Below are positions 30,878 to 40,950 of a DNA stretch of 64,000 nucleotides, piece by piece (the stretch's first letter is position 1; each line of letters opens with the position of its first letter). Location of the stretch: NCBI GenBank assembly GCA_020633295.1, contig JACKDW010000020.1:1-64000 (forward strand), given 5' to 3'. A program made the translations under genes and the position numbers. The notes under the pieces are model-generated. The model was not told the DNA's origin. It did no database searches and saw only the letters and a program-made list of their open reading frames with translations. This DNA is from Myxococcales bacterium (lineage in GTDB: Bacteria > Myxococcota_A > Polyangia > Nannocystales > Nannocystaceae).

Positions 30878-32150
30878 ATGCCGGGCTCCTGGGCACTGCT
30901 GGTGTTCGCCGCCGGGCTCGCGCAGGCGAGCGCGGAGCAGCGGGCCGCGGCCGAACGGGCCGAGGCGGCCGTCGAGCTGCGCGCGCGCGCTCGCGAGCCC
31001 GCGCTGGACGTCACCTCGGCCTGCGCCTCCCTCGAACGCGCGGTCGCGCGTGGCACCTTCCCGGGCTGCTTCATCGAGGTCGGCGACGCGACGGGCCCGC
31101 TCTGGCGCGAGGGCTTCGGGGGCGCTCGACCGCGAGCGCGCCGACGCGCCGACGCGCCGCACGCTCTACGACCTCGCGTCGGTGACCAAGGTCGTCAGCG
31201 TTAGCCTCGTCGTCATGTCGCTGGTCGAGGGCGGCGCGCTCCCAGCTCGACGACGCGGTGGTCGAGCACATCCCCGAGTTCGCGGCGCCCGACAGGCCCG
31301 CGCGCCGCGAGTGGCGACGCGCCGTGACGATCGAGCACCTGCTGACGCACAGCGCCGGCCTCCCGGACTGGCTCCCGCTCTACGAGTCGGCCGACGACTA
31401 CGACGGCGTCGTCCGCGCGGCCGCACGCGCGCGCCGCTCGAGCGCAGGCCGGGCGCGCGCACGCTCTACAGCGATCTCGACTTCATCCTGCTCTCGGCGA
31501 AGCTCGTGCGCGCGCGCGACCGGGCGCTCGCTCGTCGAGCTGCTCGAGCCGGGCGCGAGTGTTCGCGCCGCTCGGGCTCCGCGACACGCGGCGCGGCCCG
31601 CTGACCGGGCGATCCTGGAGCGCGTCGCCGCGACCTCAGCCAAGCCGGACGGCGCCGGCTACTGGCGCGGCGTCGTGGAGGATCAGAACGCGCGGACCGC
31701 CGGCGGCCAGACGGGTCACGCGGGGCTGTTCTCCACCGGCGAGGGAACCGGCGTCCTCGCGCGCGCGCTGCTGCGAGCGCACGCCGGCGACGCGTCCCCG
31801 CTCCCTGGCGCGCGGCTGCGCGAGTTCACGACGCGTCGTCGGCTGGTGCCAGGCTCGAGCTTCGCGCTCGGCTGGGACACGCCCACGCGCGGGCGCAGCA
31901 CGGCCGGCGATCGGATCTCGCGGGACGCGTTCGGCCACACGGGCTGGACCGGGACCTCGCTGTGGATCGATCCGACGCGCGGCGTCTACGTGGTCCTGCT
32001 GAGCAACCGCGTGCACCCGCGCCACACGCCTGCGGGTCAGCGCGCGATGTACCGCGCGCGCGTCGCGAGGCGCACGACGCGGTGCTCCAGGCGATCGACG
32101 CACGCGCGGCGCTCGCCAAACCACAGAGACCTTTAAAACATGTCCAATAA
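30878..32150 (+). pseudogene. Serine beta-lactamase-like hydrolase (class C/esterase VIII type), frameshifted
   Basis: A secreted serine hydrolase of about 420 residues. ATG 30878 begins the signal 'MPGSWALLVFAAGLAQASA'. Motifs: 'LYDLASVTKVVS' (SxxK), 'VTIEHLLTHSAGLPDW', 'TLYSDLDFILLS' (Tyr-x-Asp in place of YxN, usual in this family), 'QTGHAGLFST' and 'AFGHTGWTGTSLW' (HTG in place of KTG). The reading frame changes near 31120, 31240, 31430, 31520-31600 and 32065. In the C-terminal frame 'LQAIDARAALAKPQRPLK' the stop is TAA at 32148-32150, inside the downstream palindrome. The likely role is cell-wall peptide or ester hydrolysis, not proven resistance. Confidence 0.8.
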
Positions 32151-32155
32151 GACAT
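32140..32155. promoter_or_regulatory. 16-bp palindrome, ATGTCC-N4-AGACAT
   Basis: ATGTCCAATAAGACAT, with AAAAC before and TTTTC after, overlaps the probable stop codon of the beta-lactamase-like gene and lies 114 bases upstream of the next lipoprotein start. One arm base differs from the copy at 17512, and the following ACTAACTGCGCGG resembles the sequence that follows that copy. Confidence 0.45.
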
Positions 32156-32268
32156 TTTCACTAACTGCGCGGCGACGCGGCAAGCCGTGGGGCTGACATC
32201 GCCGCCGATGTCGGCGGCAGGTCGCCCTCGCGCGCGCCCAGCCCGCGACGCGCTACCATGCTAGCTGT

Positions 32269-33437
32269 ATGGTGTGCCGCCCTGACGCCCGCCCACGGCT
32301 CTTCGCGCTCGCGGCCGCGTGCCTCGGCGCGGCGTGCTACATGCCGAACCCGGCGTTTCAGGTGACCACCGAGACAGACTCCGGGCGGCGGCTCCATCCC
32401 CGGGACCGTCAGGACCACCGCGGGCTCGAGCCCGAGCGCGACCGACGATCCGACGACGCCGGCGACCTCGTCCGACCCGAGCGCGAGCACGAGCGTCGAC
32501 GTCACCGTCACGGACTCGACGACGAGCCCGAACACGACGGGCTCGCCCACGAGCGGGACCACCGGGACGGGCGTCAGCGACAACCTCACCGACAGCGCGC
32601 TGCTCGTCAGGCACCGAGACCGGCGAGCTCCCTCGATCCGCCGACCTGCGACGCGTTCAGCGAGCGCCTGAGGTCACGCCGCTGGCGATGGAAGCTCTCC
32701 ATCATGAACGCGCCGGTGGCCGACTGCATGCAGGTCAAGGGTACACCGGCTGGCAGTACCCGCTCCCCAACCTCGATCCCGGCGTCACCGGCCTCGGCTT
32801 CCACGACATGCAGTGCACCGAGGGCGTGCTCAACCTCGGCCCGACCCACAAGCTCACGGGCTACTTCCCCGAGGCCTTCGCGCCGGTGTGGTCGAACGCC
32901 CGTGGAGGACTTCAACGCGGTCGAGTGCGTGACCGTGCGCGTCGAGTGGGGCCCGATCGTCGAGGGCGAGTGCTCGATCCGCAGCGTCGGCGTCTGGCGC
33001 CACCGCAACCCCGAGATCGAGTTCTTCAAGGAGCCGACGCCGCTGTGGGCCGCGGCGAGCAACTACCCGACGCTGAACCTCGACGATCACCCGCTGGGCC
33101 CGCTCGCGCCGATCGAGTGGGCGCCCGCAGGCGAGTGCCTGTGCGTCCCGGAGCAGCAGGAGTGCTGCGTCGAGCCGCTCATGAACGACGGCTACGCCGC
33201 GGGCGCCTACAAGCTGTTCCCGAACGACGCCTGGGACGAGCCCCAGGTCGCGATCCCGGAGGGGAGCGACGCCCACGGGAGCTCGACCTTCATGCTCCAG
33301 GGGATCCGATCTGCAGCGGCTACACGCTGCGGAGCCACCAGGCGCGCGTCGAGCCGCTGTGCGAGGGCCCCCGCGACAGCCTCGAGTGGGTCGTGGTCCG
33401 CGACTTCATCGGCAACGACGGCTTCGCGTGCAACTGA
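32269..33437 (+). pseudogene. Lipoprotein with Ser/Thr/Pro-rich linker, frameshifted
   Basis: ATG 32269 starts 'ALAAACLGAACYMPNPAF' with lipobox GAAC. In a shifted frame a linker of about 65 residues is almost only Ser, Thr, Asp, Gly and Pro ('TTSPNTTGSPTSGTTGTG'). The C-terminal domain of about 260 residues has several Cys ('CDAFSER', 'DMQCTEG', 'CLCVPEQQECCVEPL', 'GDPICSGYTL') and ends 'FIGNDGFACN' at 33437. I do not recognise the domain; its shape (anchor, disordered stalk, disulfide domain) matches the other surface lipoproteins here. Breaks lie near 32380, 32630, 32745, 32905 and 33310. Confidence 0.7.
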
Positions 33438-33472
33438 GCGCGGGCGCGTGAGCTGTGGTATCGCCGCGGGCG

Positions 33473-34500
33473 ATGACGACACGTCTGGTGATCGCGGGCG
33501 ACATCGGCGGCACGAACACGCGGCTGCTCGCGTCGGAGCTGCACGGCGACGGCCGCGTCGTCGACCGCCTTCGCGAGCGCTTCGCGAGCCAGGAGCACCC
33601 CTCGCTCGAGGCGATCGCGTCGCGCTTCCTCGCGAGCCTGCGAGCGCGCGGGGTCACCGGGCCCGTCGTCAGCGCGGCCGTCGGCGTCGCCGGGCCCGTG
33701 GTCGACGGCGCCAGCCGCCTGACCAACCTCCGCTGGGTCATCAGAGCGGGGTCGCTCGCGCGCGCGCTCGGAGTGCCCGCGCGCGCGGGTGCTCAACGAC
33801 TTTCACTGCCTCGCGCTGGCCGCCCCGACGCTGCCGGCGGACGCGCTCGCGGTGCTGCAGCGACCCGCCCCGCGAGCCCGCCTCGACACGCGCCCCTACG
33901 CGATCATCGGCGCCAGGACCGGGCTCGGCGAGGCGATCGCGGTGTCGGTCGGCGGGCGCCTGCGGGTGCTCGCCAGCGAGGGCGGCCACGCCGACTTCGC
34001 GCCCGGCGACGAGGTCGAGCTCGAGCTGCTCCGCTTCCTCCGCGAGCGGCACGCGCACGTCTCGTGGGGAGCGCCTGGTCTCTGGACCAGGTATCGTCAC
34101 GCTCCACGAATTCGTCGTGCGCCGCGGGCTCGCGCCCGCGCGCCCGGAGACCGCGGAGGCGCTCGCGCGCGCCGACGATCCGGCCGCGGCGATCAGCGAT
34201 CGCGGCCTCGCGGGCGACGACCCGGCCTGCGCCCGCGCGCTCGAGCTGTTCCTCGAGCTCTACGGGGCCGAGGCCGGGAACCTCGCGCTCAAGTGCCTGC
34301 CCGGGCGTCTCTACGTCGCCGGCGGGATCGCGCCGCGGCTGCTCCCACGGCTGCGGGGCGGCGGCTTCATGCGCCGCTTCCTCGCGAAGGGCCGCATGCA
34401 GTCGGTCCTCGAGGACATCCTCGTCGCGGTCGTGCTCGAGCCGCAGGCCGGGCTGCTGGGGGCGCGGGCCGCCGCGATCGCGGCGGCCCACGAGTCGTGA
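33473..34500 (+). pseudogene. glk: Glucokinase (Glk type), two frameshifts
   Basis: Bacterial glucokinase of the E. coli Glk family (about 340 residues), phosphorylating glucose with ATP. ATG 33473: 'LVIAGDIGGTNTRLL' (phosphate loop), 'VLNDFHCLAL' with the catalytic Asp, 'IGARTGLGEAI', 'SEGGHADFAP' (glucose-binding), 'VTLHEFVVRRG' and 'YVAGGIAPRLL'. Breaks are near 33785 (in a GCGCGCGCGGG run) and near 34080; each restores the expected sequence with one base changed. It sits alone among lipoprotein genes, convergent with the TPR lipoprotein. Together with glgX and malQ it points to glycogen and maltodextrin use. Confidence 0.88.
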
Positions 34501-34554
34501 TCGCGGCGCCCGACGACGCGCGCGACCGCGGGATCAGCCGCGCTCGGGCGACGC

Positions 34555-35942
34555 CTACTCGCCGCCGCGCGCGGCCTCGCGCTCGGCCGCGAGCGCGCGC
34601 CTCGAGCTCCTTGAGGCGCTTGATCTCGGCCTCGCGCTCGGCCGCGGCCTGCGCGTTGAGGCGCTTGATCTCCTCCTCGATGATCTCGGCGTTCCTGATG
34701 ATCTCGCGCGTCTCGTCGATCGACGCGAGGCGGTCGCGGGCCTCGAGCACCTCTGTCTTGTACTCGGCGCGCTTGCCCGCGATCTCGAGGAAGCGCTGGA
34801 AGTGCTGCTCGGCGATCGTGAAGTACTTCGCCGTCTTCGCGTTGCTGACCTCGCCGTCCGAGGCGACGTGATCCTGGTTGAGCACACCCAGGTTGAACTG
34901 CGCCCGCGGGTCGTCGGGGTCGATCTTCGCCGCCGCGAGGTAGGCCCGCTTGGCCTCGTCGAAGCGCTTGAGGCCGCGCAGCGCGACGCCGTAGCCGAGC
35001 TGCGCCTCGAGGTTCTGGCGCTGCTGCGCGTCCTTGAACGCGAGGCTCGAACGAGCGCGCGGCCTTCTCGTAGTTGCGGAAGCGAATGGCGATGAACGCG
35101 ATGTTGAGGTTGGCCTCGACGTGCCCTGGCTCGATCCGCGCGGCCTCCTCGAAGGCCTTGAGCGCGGCGACCTGATCGCCGCGGTCGAGCACCAAGAGGC
35201 CCTTGACGTTGAGCAGCTCGGCGCTCTCGCGGCCCTGCTCCTTGATCACGCGCAGCCCCTGCTGGACGACGAGGTTCGCTAGCGAGCACGGTGTAGGACT
35301 GCTCCTGCAGGCGCCCGCGGTCGTAGTACAGGCGCGCGAGGTTCTCGTACGCGCGCTGGTTGCTCGAGTCGAGCGCGAGCACCTCCTGGATCGAGCGCTC
35401 CGCCTCCTCGAAGGCCTGGCGATCGACGGTGCGGACGTAGGCCTCGCGCGCGAGCCGGAGACGTTGTTGCGGGCCGCGAGCGCCCGCAGCTTGTCCCTGG
35501 CGACCGCGGAGCGGAAGTGATCCATGGCCGCGCGCTGCTGCCCGCGCTCCCACTCGATCACGCCGAGGTTGTTGTAGGCGAGCCCGAAGTCCGGGACCGA
35601 CTTGATGAGCGCGCTGTAGATCTTCGCCGCCTCGTCGAGCTGCCCTGCAGCGCTCTCGCACGGCGCCCGCGTTAAATTGCGCGATCGCCATGCCGGCGCC
35701 GTGCTGTTTGTAGACGTCGGCGAACGCGCTCGCGAGCGCGTCGCACTGCTGCTCCGACAGCTCGCCGCTCGCGGTCGCCGCTCGATAACGGGCGACCGCC
35801 GCGTCGAAGTCGGCGATCGCCTGCTTCGTCGGGGATCGTCGCACCGCTCGGTGCAGGTCTCCGGGTCAACAGGCGGCTGCGGCGGCACGACCGTCTGGGT
35901 GCAGCCGGTCGCCAACGCGGCGACCGCGGTCATCACGATCAT
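34555..35942 (-). pseudogene. TPR-repeat lipoprotein, frameshifted
   Basis: A lipoprotein signal 'MIVMTAVAALATGC' begins at ATG 35942 (another ATG at 35962 would need an indel). At least six TPR units follow, such as 'DEAAKIYSALIKSVPDFGLAY', 'AFEEAERSIQEVLALDSSNQ', 'AALKAFEEAARIEPGHVEA' and 'NYEKAARSF', then a charged coiled coil ('ETREIIRNAEIIEEEIKRL', then Ala/Glu/Lys/Arg-rich). The stop is at 34555. At least five frame changes are present. TPR lipoproteins of this shape occur in the gliding-motility and envelope complexes of myxobacteria, but I cannot assign it to one. It is convergent with glk. Confidence 0.75.
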
Positions 35943-36271
35943 TCAGAAGGGTGTTGTGCATGGTGTGATCACTCCGTCCTCGGGGCGCACCTCCCCCGCG
36001 ACGCGCGGGCGTACACCCGCGCGACCCGACCGGAGGGGCGCTCATGTCCTCACGTGCGCAAGCGCTGGGTGTACATGTGGGGTGATCGAGCTGTCCGTCG
36101 GACCATCGCGCGCCTGACGGCCGTGACGGGGATGTCGATCAGGGCGTTCCACGCACGACCGCGCTCGAAGTTCCCTCGCGAAATTCCCCGCCGCCGCGAC
36201 GCGGCGACGGGCGCGCTCGCGCGGCGCGGTCCGCCGGCCGGGGCGCGGTACACTGCGCCCAGAGGCGACCC
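35943..36271. promoter_or_regulatory. Divergent gap between TPR lipoprotein and ABC permeases
   Basis: About 330 bases with no supported gene. It should hold both promoters. AT-richer stretches are GGTGTTGTGCATGGTGTGAT near 35950 and two copies of a TTCCC-(T/C)-CGC-like motif near 36170-36195 (GTTCCCTCGCGAAATTCCCC). The ribosome binding site of the first permease is GAGGCGA at 36261. Confidence 0.4.
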
Positions 36272-37485
36272 GTGAAGCTGCTGCAGCTGGCCTGGAGAAA
36301 CGTCTGGCGCAACCATCGGCGCAGCCTCGTGACGATCGCCGCGATCGCGCTCGCGCTCACGGTCGAGCTGCTCTACTCGGGGCTCGTCACCGGCATGCTG
36401 CAGGGCATGGAGCGCGACATCGTCGACATCGAGCTCGGCGACGTGCAGATCCACGCGGAGGGCTACCGCGATCGCCCGTCGATCTACACGAAGATCGAGG
36501 AGCCGGCGCAGCTGGTCGACGCGCTCGCGCAGGCCGGATACCCGGCGAGCGCGCGCCTGCTCGCGGGGGGGCTCGGCGCGTCCGGGAACCTCTCGTCGGG
36601 CGTGCTGCTGCACGGCGTCGACGTCGCGCGTGACCGTGAGGTCAGCTCGGTGTACGCGCGCGTCGCCGAGGGGCCTGGCTCGATCCGGCGGAACCCGAGG
36701 GCGTCGTGATCGGCAGTCACCTCCGCGACACGCTCTGGTTTCAAGCTCGGCGGGGAGCTGATCGTGCTGACGCAGGGCGCCGACGGCAGCATGGCGAACG
36801 AGCTGTACACCGTCCGCGGCGTGCTGCAGGGCGTCACCGGCGAGTCCGATCGCGCCGCGGTGTACATGACCGAGGGGGCCTTCCGCGAGCTGATGGTGTT
36901 CCCCGAGGGCGCGCACCGGATCATCGTCCGCCGCGGCGACGTCCCGCTCGACGCCGCGCTCGACGAGGTCAAGCGCGTCGCGAGCGGCCACGACGTGCAG
37001 CGCTGGAAGGACCTGATCCCCGTCATCGCCGTGATGCTCGAGTCGACGCGCGCGGGCTGATGATGGTGATCTTCTTCATCATCTACGTCGCGGTCGGGCT
37101 GCTGCTGCTCAACGCGATGCTGATGGCGGTGTTCGAGCGCGTCCGCGAATTCGGGCTGCTCAAGGCGCTGGGGGTCGCGCCGTCGCGGGTGCTGGCGCTG
37201 ATCTTCCTCGAGAGCGGCATCCAGACCGCGATCGCGATCGCCGTGAGCGCGACGATCGCGATCCCGGCCATGTGGTACCTCGCCACGCGCGGGATCGACG
37301 TCGGCGTGCTCGCGGGCACCGACATGATGGGCGTGACGATGCGGCCGATCTGGTACGGCGTCTACAACCTCGAGACCATCCGCGGCCCGTTCATCTCGCT
37401 GTTCATCATCATCAGCCTCGCGGTCCTCTACCCGGCCCGCAAGGCCGCGCGGCTCAACCCGGTCCAGGCCATGCGCCACCGCTGA
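36272..37485 (+). pseudogene. ABC transporter permease 1 (FtsX/LolCE/MacB type), frameshifted
   Basis: About 405 residues. GTG 36272: 'LLQLAWRNVWRNHRRSLVTI' and a first membrane helix, then a periplasmic MacB-like domain ('MERDIVDIELGDVQIHAEGY', 'GVLQGVTGESDRAAVYMTEG'), then the FtsX core of three helices ('MMVIFFIIYVAVGLLLLNAM', 'VFERVREFGLLKALGVAPSR', C-terminal 'LYPARKAARLNPVQAMRHR'). Breaks are near 36670 (a G lost from a GGGG run), 36740 and 37050. It pairs with the next permease, 30 bases downstream. Such proteins release lipoproteins or export substrates from the inner membrane. The ATPase subunit is not adjacent. Confidence 0.85.
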
Positions 37486-37514
37486 GCGGGGAGAGACCAG
37501 GAGGACAGGACGCA

Positions 37515-38762
37515 GTGGGCATCACGAAGCTAGCGGCGATCGCGTGGCGGAACCTCTGGCGGCAGCGGCGGCGGACGCTGCTTACGCTGTCGTCGATCGT
37601 GTTCGGCTTCTTCCTCGCGGTGATGTTCACGTCGCTGCAGGATCGCTCGTTCGCCGACATGATCGACACCGCGGCGCGCATGGGCACCGGGCACGTCGCG
37701 CTGCAGCACCCGGAGTTCGCCGACTCGCCCTCGCTGCAGAAGACGGTGCTCGACAGCGCCGCGCTGATCGAGACCGCGAGCGCGACCCCGGGAGTCCGCC
37801 GCGCGGTGCCCCGCGTCATGGGGCACGCGACGCTGGCGACCGCGCGCGACAACTTCGGCGCGCTGCTGATGGCCTACGACCCCGCGCGCGAGGACGAGAC
37901 GACCATGCGCTTCGGCGAGGCGCTGGTCGAGGGCGAGATGCTCACCGACGCGCGCGACAAGGGCCTCGTGCTCGGGCAGCGCCTCGCCCACAACCTCGGG
38001 GTCACGCTGGGCAAGAAGGTCGTGTTCACGGCGATGAACAAGGACGGCGACGTGGTCTCCGGCATGGGTCGGGTCAAGGGCGTGATCAAGACCGGCGCGC
38101 CGAGCCTCGACGCGACGCTGTGCTTGGTCGGGCTCGACACCGCCCGCGCGTCGCTCGGCTACGCCCCGGGCGAGAGCAGCGCGATCGCGGTGTTCGTCAA
38201 CGACTCGCGCGGCAGCGCCGAGGTCGCGCGCCGGCTCGGCGCGCGCGTCGGCGACGGCGTCGCGGCGGTCACGTGGGACGACAACCGCCCGCAGCTGTCC
38301 GGCTTCATCGCCATGAAGGTCGGCGGCGCGCGCTTCATGGAGCTGATCATCGGCGTGCTCGTCACCGCCGCGATCTTCAACACGCTGTTCGTGTCGGTGA
38401 TGGAGCGCCTGCGCGAGTTCGGCATCATGCTCGCGATCGGCTTCTCGCCGCGGCAGCTGTTCGGCATGATCATGCTCGAGAGCGTGTGGCTGGCGCTGGT
38501 GGGCCTCACCGCCGGGGGCCTGCTGACCGTGGGGCCATACTACTACATGGTCAACAAGGGCCTCGACATGACCGAGATGCTCGGCGAGTCGATGACCGAG
38601 GTCGCGGGCGTCGGCTTCGACCCGATCCTGAAGGTCGGCATCTTCCCCGAGAACCTCGCGCTGATCATCATCGCGGTGCTGCTCGCAACGCTGACGGCGG
38701 GGCTCTACCCGGCGTGGCGCGCGGGCACGGTCACGCCCGTCGAGTCGATCAAGCTCGTCTAG
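37515..38762 (+). CDS. ABC transporter permease 2 (FtsX/LolCE/MacB type)
   Basis: 415 residues, intact, from GTG 37515 after AGGAGGACAGG. It has the same layout as permease 1: 'AAIAWRNLWRQRRRTLLTLS' and a helix, a periplasmic domain of about 230 residues ('MGTGHVALQHPEFADSPS', 'GRVKGVIKTGAPSLDATLC'), and the three-helix FtsX core ('MELIIGVLVTAAIFNTLFVS', 'LREFGIMLAIGFSPRQLFG', 'ALIIIAVLLATLTAGLYPAW', ending PVESIKLV). The two permeases probably form a heterodimer like LolC-LolE. It is an unbroken 1.25-kb frame inside the indel-rich block, so the errors are not evenly spread. Confidence 0.9.
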   Translation: MGITKLAAIAWRNLWRQRRRTLLTLSSIVFGFFLAVMFTSLQDRSFADMIDTAARMGTGHVALQHPEFADSPSLQKTVLDSAALIETASATPGVRRAVPRVMGHATLATARDNFGALLMAYDPAREDETTMRFGEALVEGEMLTDARDKGLVLGQRLAHNLGVTLGKKVVFTAMNKDGDVVSGMGRVKGVIKTGAPSLDATLCLVGLDTARASLGYAPGESSAIAVFVNDSRGSAEVARRLGARVGDGVAAVTWDDNRPQLSGFIAMKVGGARFMELIIGVLVTAAIFNTLFVSVMERLREFGIMLAIGFSPRQLFGMIMLESVWLALVGLTAGGLLTVGPYYYMVNKGLDMTEMLGESMTEVAGVGFDPILKVGIFPENLALIIIAVLLATLTAGLYPAWRAGTVTPVESIKLV

Positions 38763-38773
38763 CCTTCTCGCCC

Positions 38774-39510
<737 letters not shown>

Positions 39511-39686
39511 CGCGCGCACGCTACTCCGACGCGCTCACGAACGCGAGCGTGGGCGCGCGTGCGCAGCTCGGTTCGCACCCGCGATTGCAGCCTCACGCTT
39601 CGCGACGATCAGTCCCTTTGACCAGCCGTGGCGCGTCGCTGCTATAACGGCTGCGGCTACTCCGTACTGACAGGAGCGCGCACGAG

Positions 39687-39941
39687 ATGAGCCTGGATCA
39701 ACGCTTCTGAAGACGCCGTCACGCGCAGCCGATCGCTGCCATCCCAGTCCAACGAGAACCTGCTGATGCTGTACGCGCTGTACAAGCAGGCGACCCTGGG
39801 GACGCGTCGGGTCCCCCGCCAGGGCGGTTTGATGTCCGCGGGCGCAGGAAGTTCGACGCGTGGGCGGACTTCGAGGGCACGCCGCCCGACGAGGCGAAGG
39901 CTGAGTACATCGCGCTCGTCGATCGCCTCGGCGAGAGCTGA
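39687..39941 (+). pseudogene. Acyl-CoA-binding protein (ACBP), frameshifted
   Basis: A small gene that is easy to miss because indels break it. ATG 39687 follows CAGGAGCGC. Reading across an extra T at about 39710 and lost Gs near 39800 and 39830 gives: 'SLDQRFEDAVTRSRSLP', 'NENLLMLYALYKQATLGD', 'RPGRFDVRGRRKFDAWAD' and 'PPDEAKAEYIALVDRLGES', stop at 39939-39941. The YALYKQAT-x-G motif, the K-x-D/F-AW segment and the Y-I-x-L-V-x-x-L end are the ACBP (PF00887) hallmarks; 84 residues is the normal size. It binds and shuttles long-chain acyl-CoA in the cytosol and may serve tesB or other acyl-CoA enzymes here. Confidence 0.85.
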
Positions 39942-39956
39942 GCGGGCCCGAAGCGC

Positions 39957-40848
39957 TCACGGCTCGCGGCAGACGCCGACGTGCGCGAGCGGCTCGGGCA
40001 GCCCGCCGGGGATCGGCCAGGCGTCGCAGGTCGTCGTCGGCAGCTCCTGACACGCGACGGGGTCCTCGAGATCGCAGAGCGGGACGCAGCAGCGGTCTAC
40101 GCCCTCGGCACAGACCGCGCCGACGCCGACGCTCTTGCACGCGCCGCCGACGTGGCAGTCGCTCGACAGCGTGCAGGCCTCGCCGGGCGGGACGTCGCCG
40201 GTGGCGTCGACGCACAGGAACAGGCCGGTGCCCATCACCTCGACGCAGCGCTCGCTCCCCGGGCACGCGCTCGCCTCGAGCGGGTCGCAGTACGCGAGGC
40301 ACTGACCGAGGAGGTGCACGCACCGCCGTCCTTCGGGGCAGGTGAACTCGGCGCCGCAGTTGGGGACGCACTCGCCGACGTCCGCGCCGTCGGGGTACAC
40401 CCAGCAGCTCGAGTGCGCGGCGCAGTCGTCGACCCCGGAGCTCGTCGACGCGGCAGGGCTCGCCGTCGTTGACTGGCTCTTCGGGCAGCTCGACGCAGAA
40501 GACGTCGACGCTCGTCCCCCAGCCCGTCTGCACGCACTTCTCGCCCGCTGGGCACGTCTGCTCGGTGACGCTGCGGGTGCAGCCGTTGTCGGCGTTCGGT
40601 CCGCCCGCGCAGGGATCGACCACGTCCGTGGTCGCGTCTGTCGTCGCCTCGGTCGAGCTCGCCTCGGTCGCGCTCGCGCCCCCGGAGACGCTCGCGCCCC
40701 CGGAGACGCTCGCGCCCCCGTCGGAGACGCTCGGCTCGATGTCGCTCTCGCCGCCCGGCCCCGTCGCCGGTCCGCACGCCGACAGCGCGAGCGCGAGCGT
40801 CCGCGCGCACGCGCGTGACGATCGCCAAGACGCTCGCATCACGGGCAC
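39957..40848 (-). pseudogene. Cys-rich lipoprotein with Ser/Thr/Gly linker, one frameshift
   Basis: About 296 residues. From ATG 40848 (or 40839) the signal 'ARTLALALSAC' ends in a lipobox, followed by a linker with an 18-base DNA repeat (Ser-Val-Ser-Gly-Gly-Ala three times) and a Thr/Asp run. The mature part has more than 25 Cys in spacing such as 'TCPAGEKCVQTGWG', 'PNCGAEFTCPEGRRCVHLLG', 'SACPGSERCVEVMGTG' and 'CHVGGACKSVG'. One break near 40440. No catalytic domain is seen; this disulfide-rich design recurs in Nannocystis-like surface lipoproteins. The gene downstream on the other strand is the ACBP gene, 15 bases away. Confidence 0.78.
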
Positions 40849-40882
40849 CTTGGCCCGCGACGACGACGATCTTTCTCGGTGT

Positions 40883-40917
40883 TAAAAACCGCGAGCCCGC
40901 GGGTCGCGGGCTCGCGG
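40883..40917 (-). terminator. Intrinsic terminator of the OmpA-like gene
   Basis: A perfect 13-bp GC-rich stem, CCGCGAGCCCGCG (40889-40901) and its complement (40905-40917), has a three-base loop. On the minus strand it is followed by TTTTTAAC. It lies 34 bases after the stop of the OmpA-like gene and is the clearest terminator in the window. Confidence 0.9.
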
Positions 40918-40950
40918 CTCGAAGACGGCGGCGCGGCGGCGCGTCGGGCC

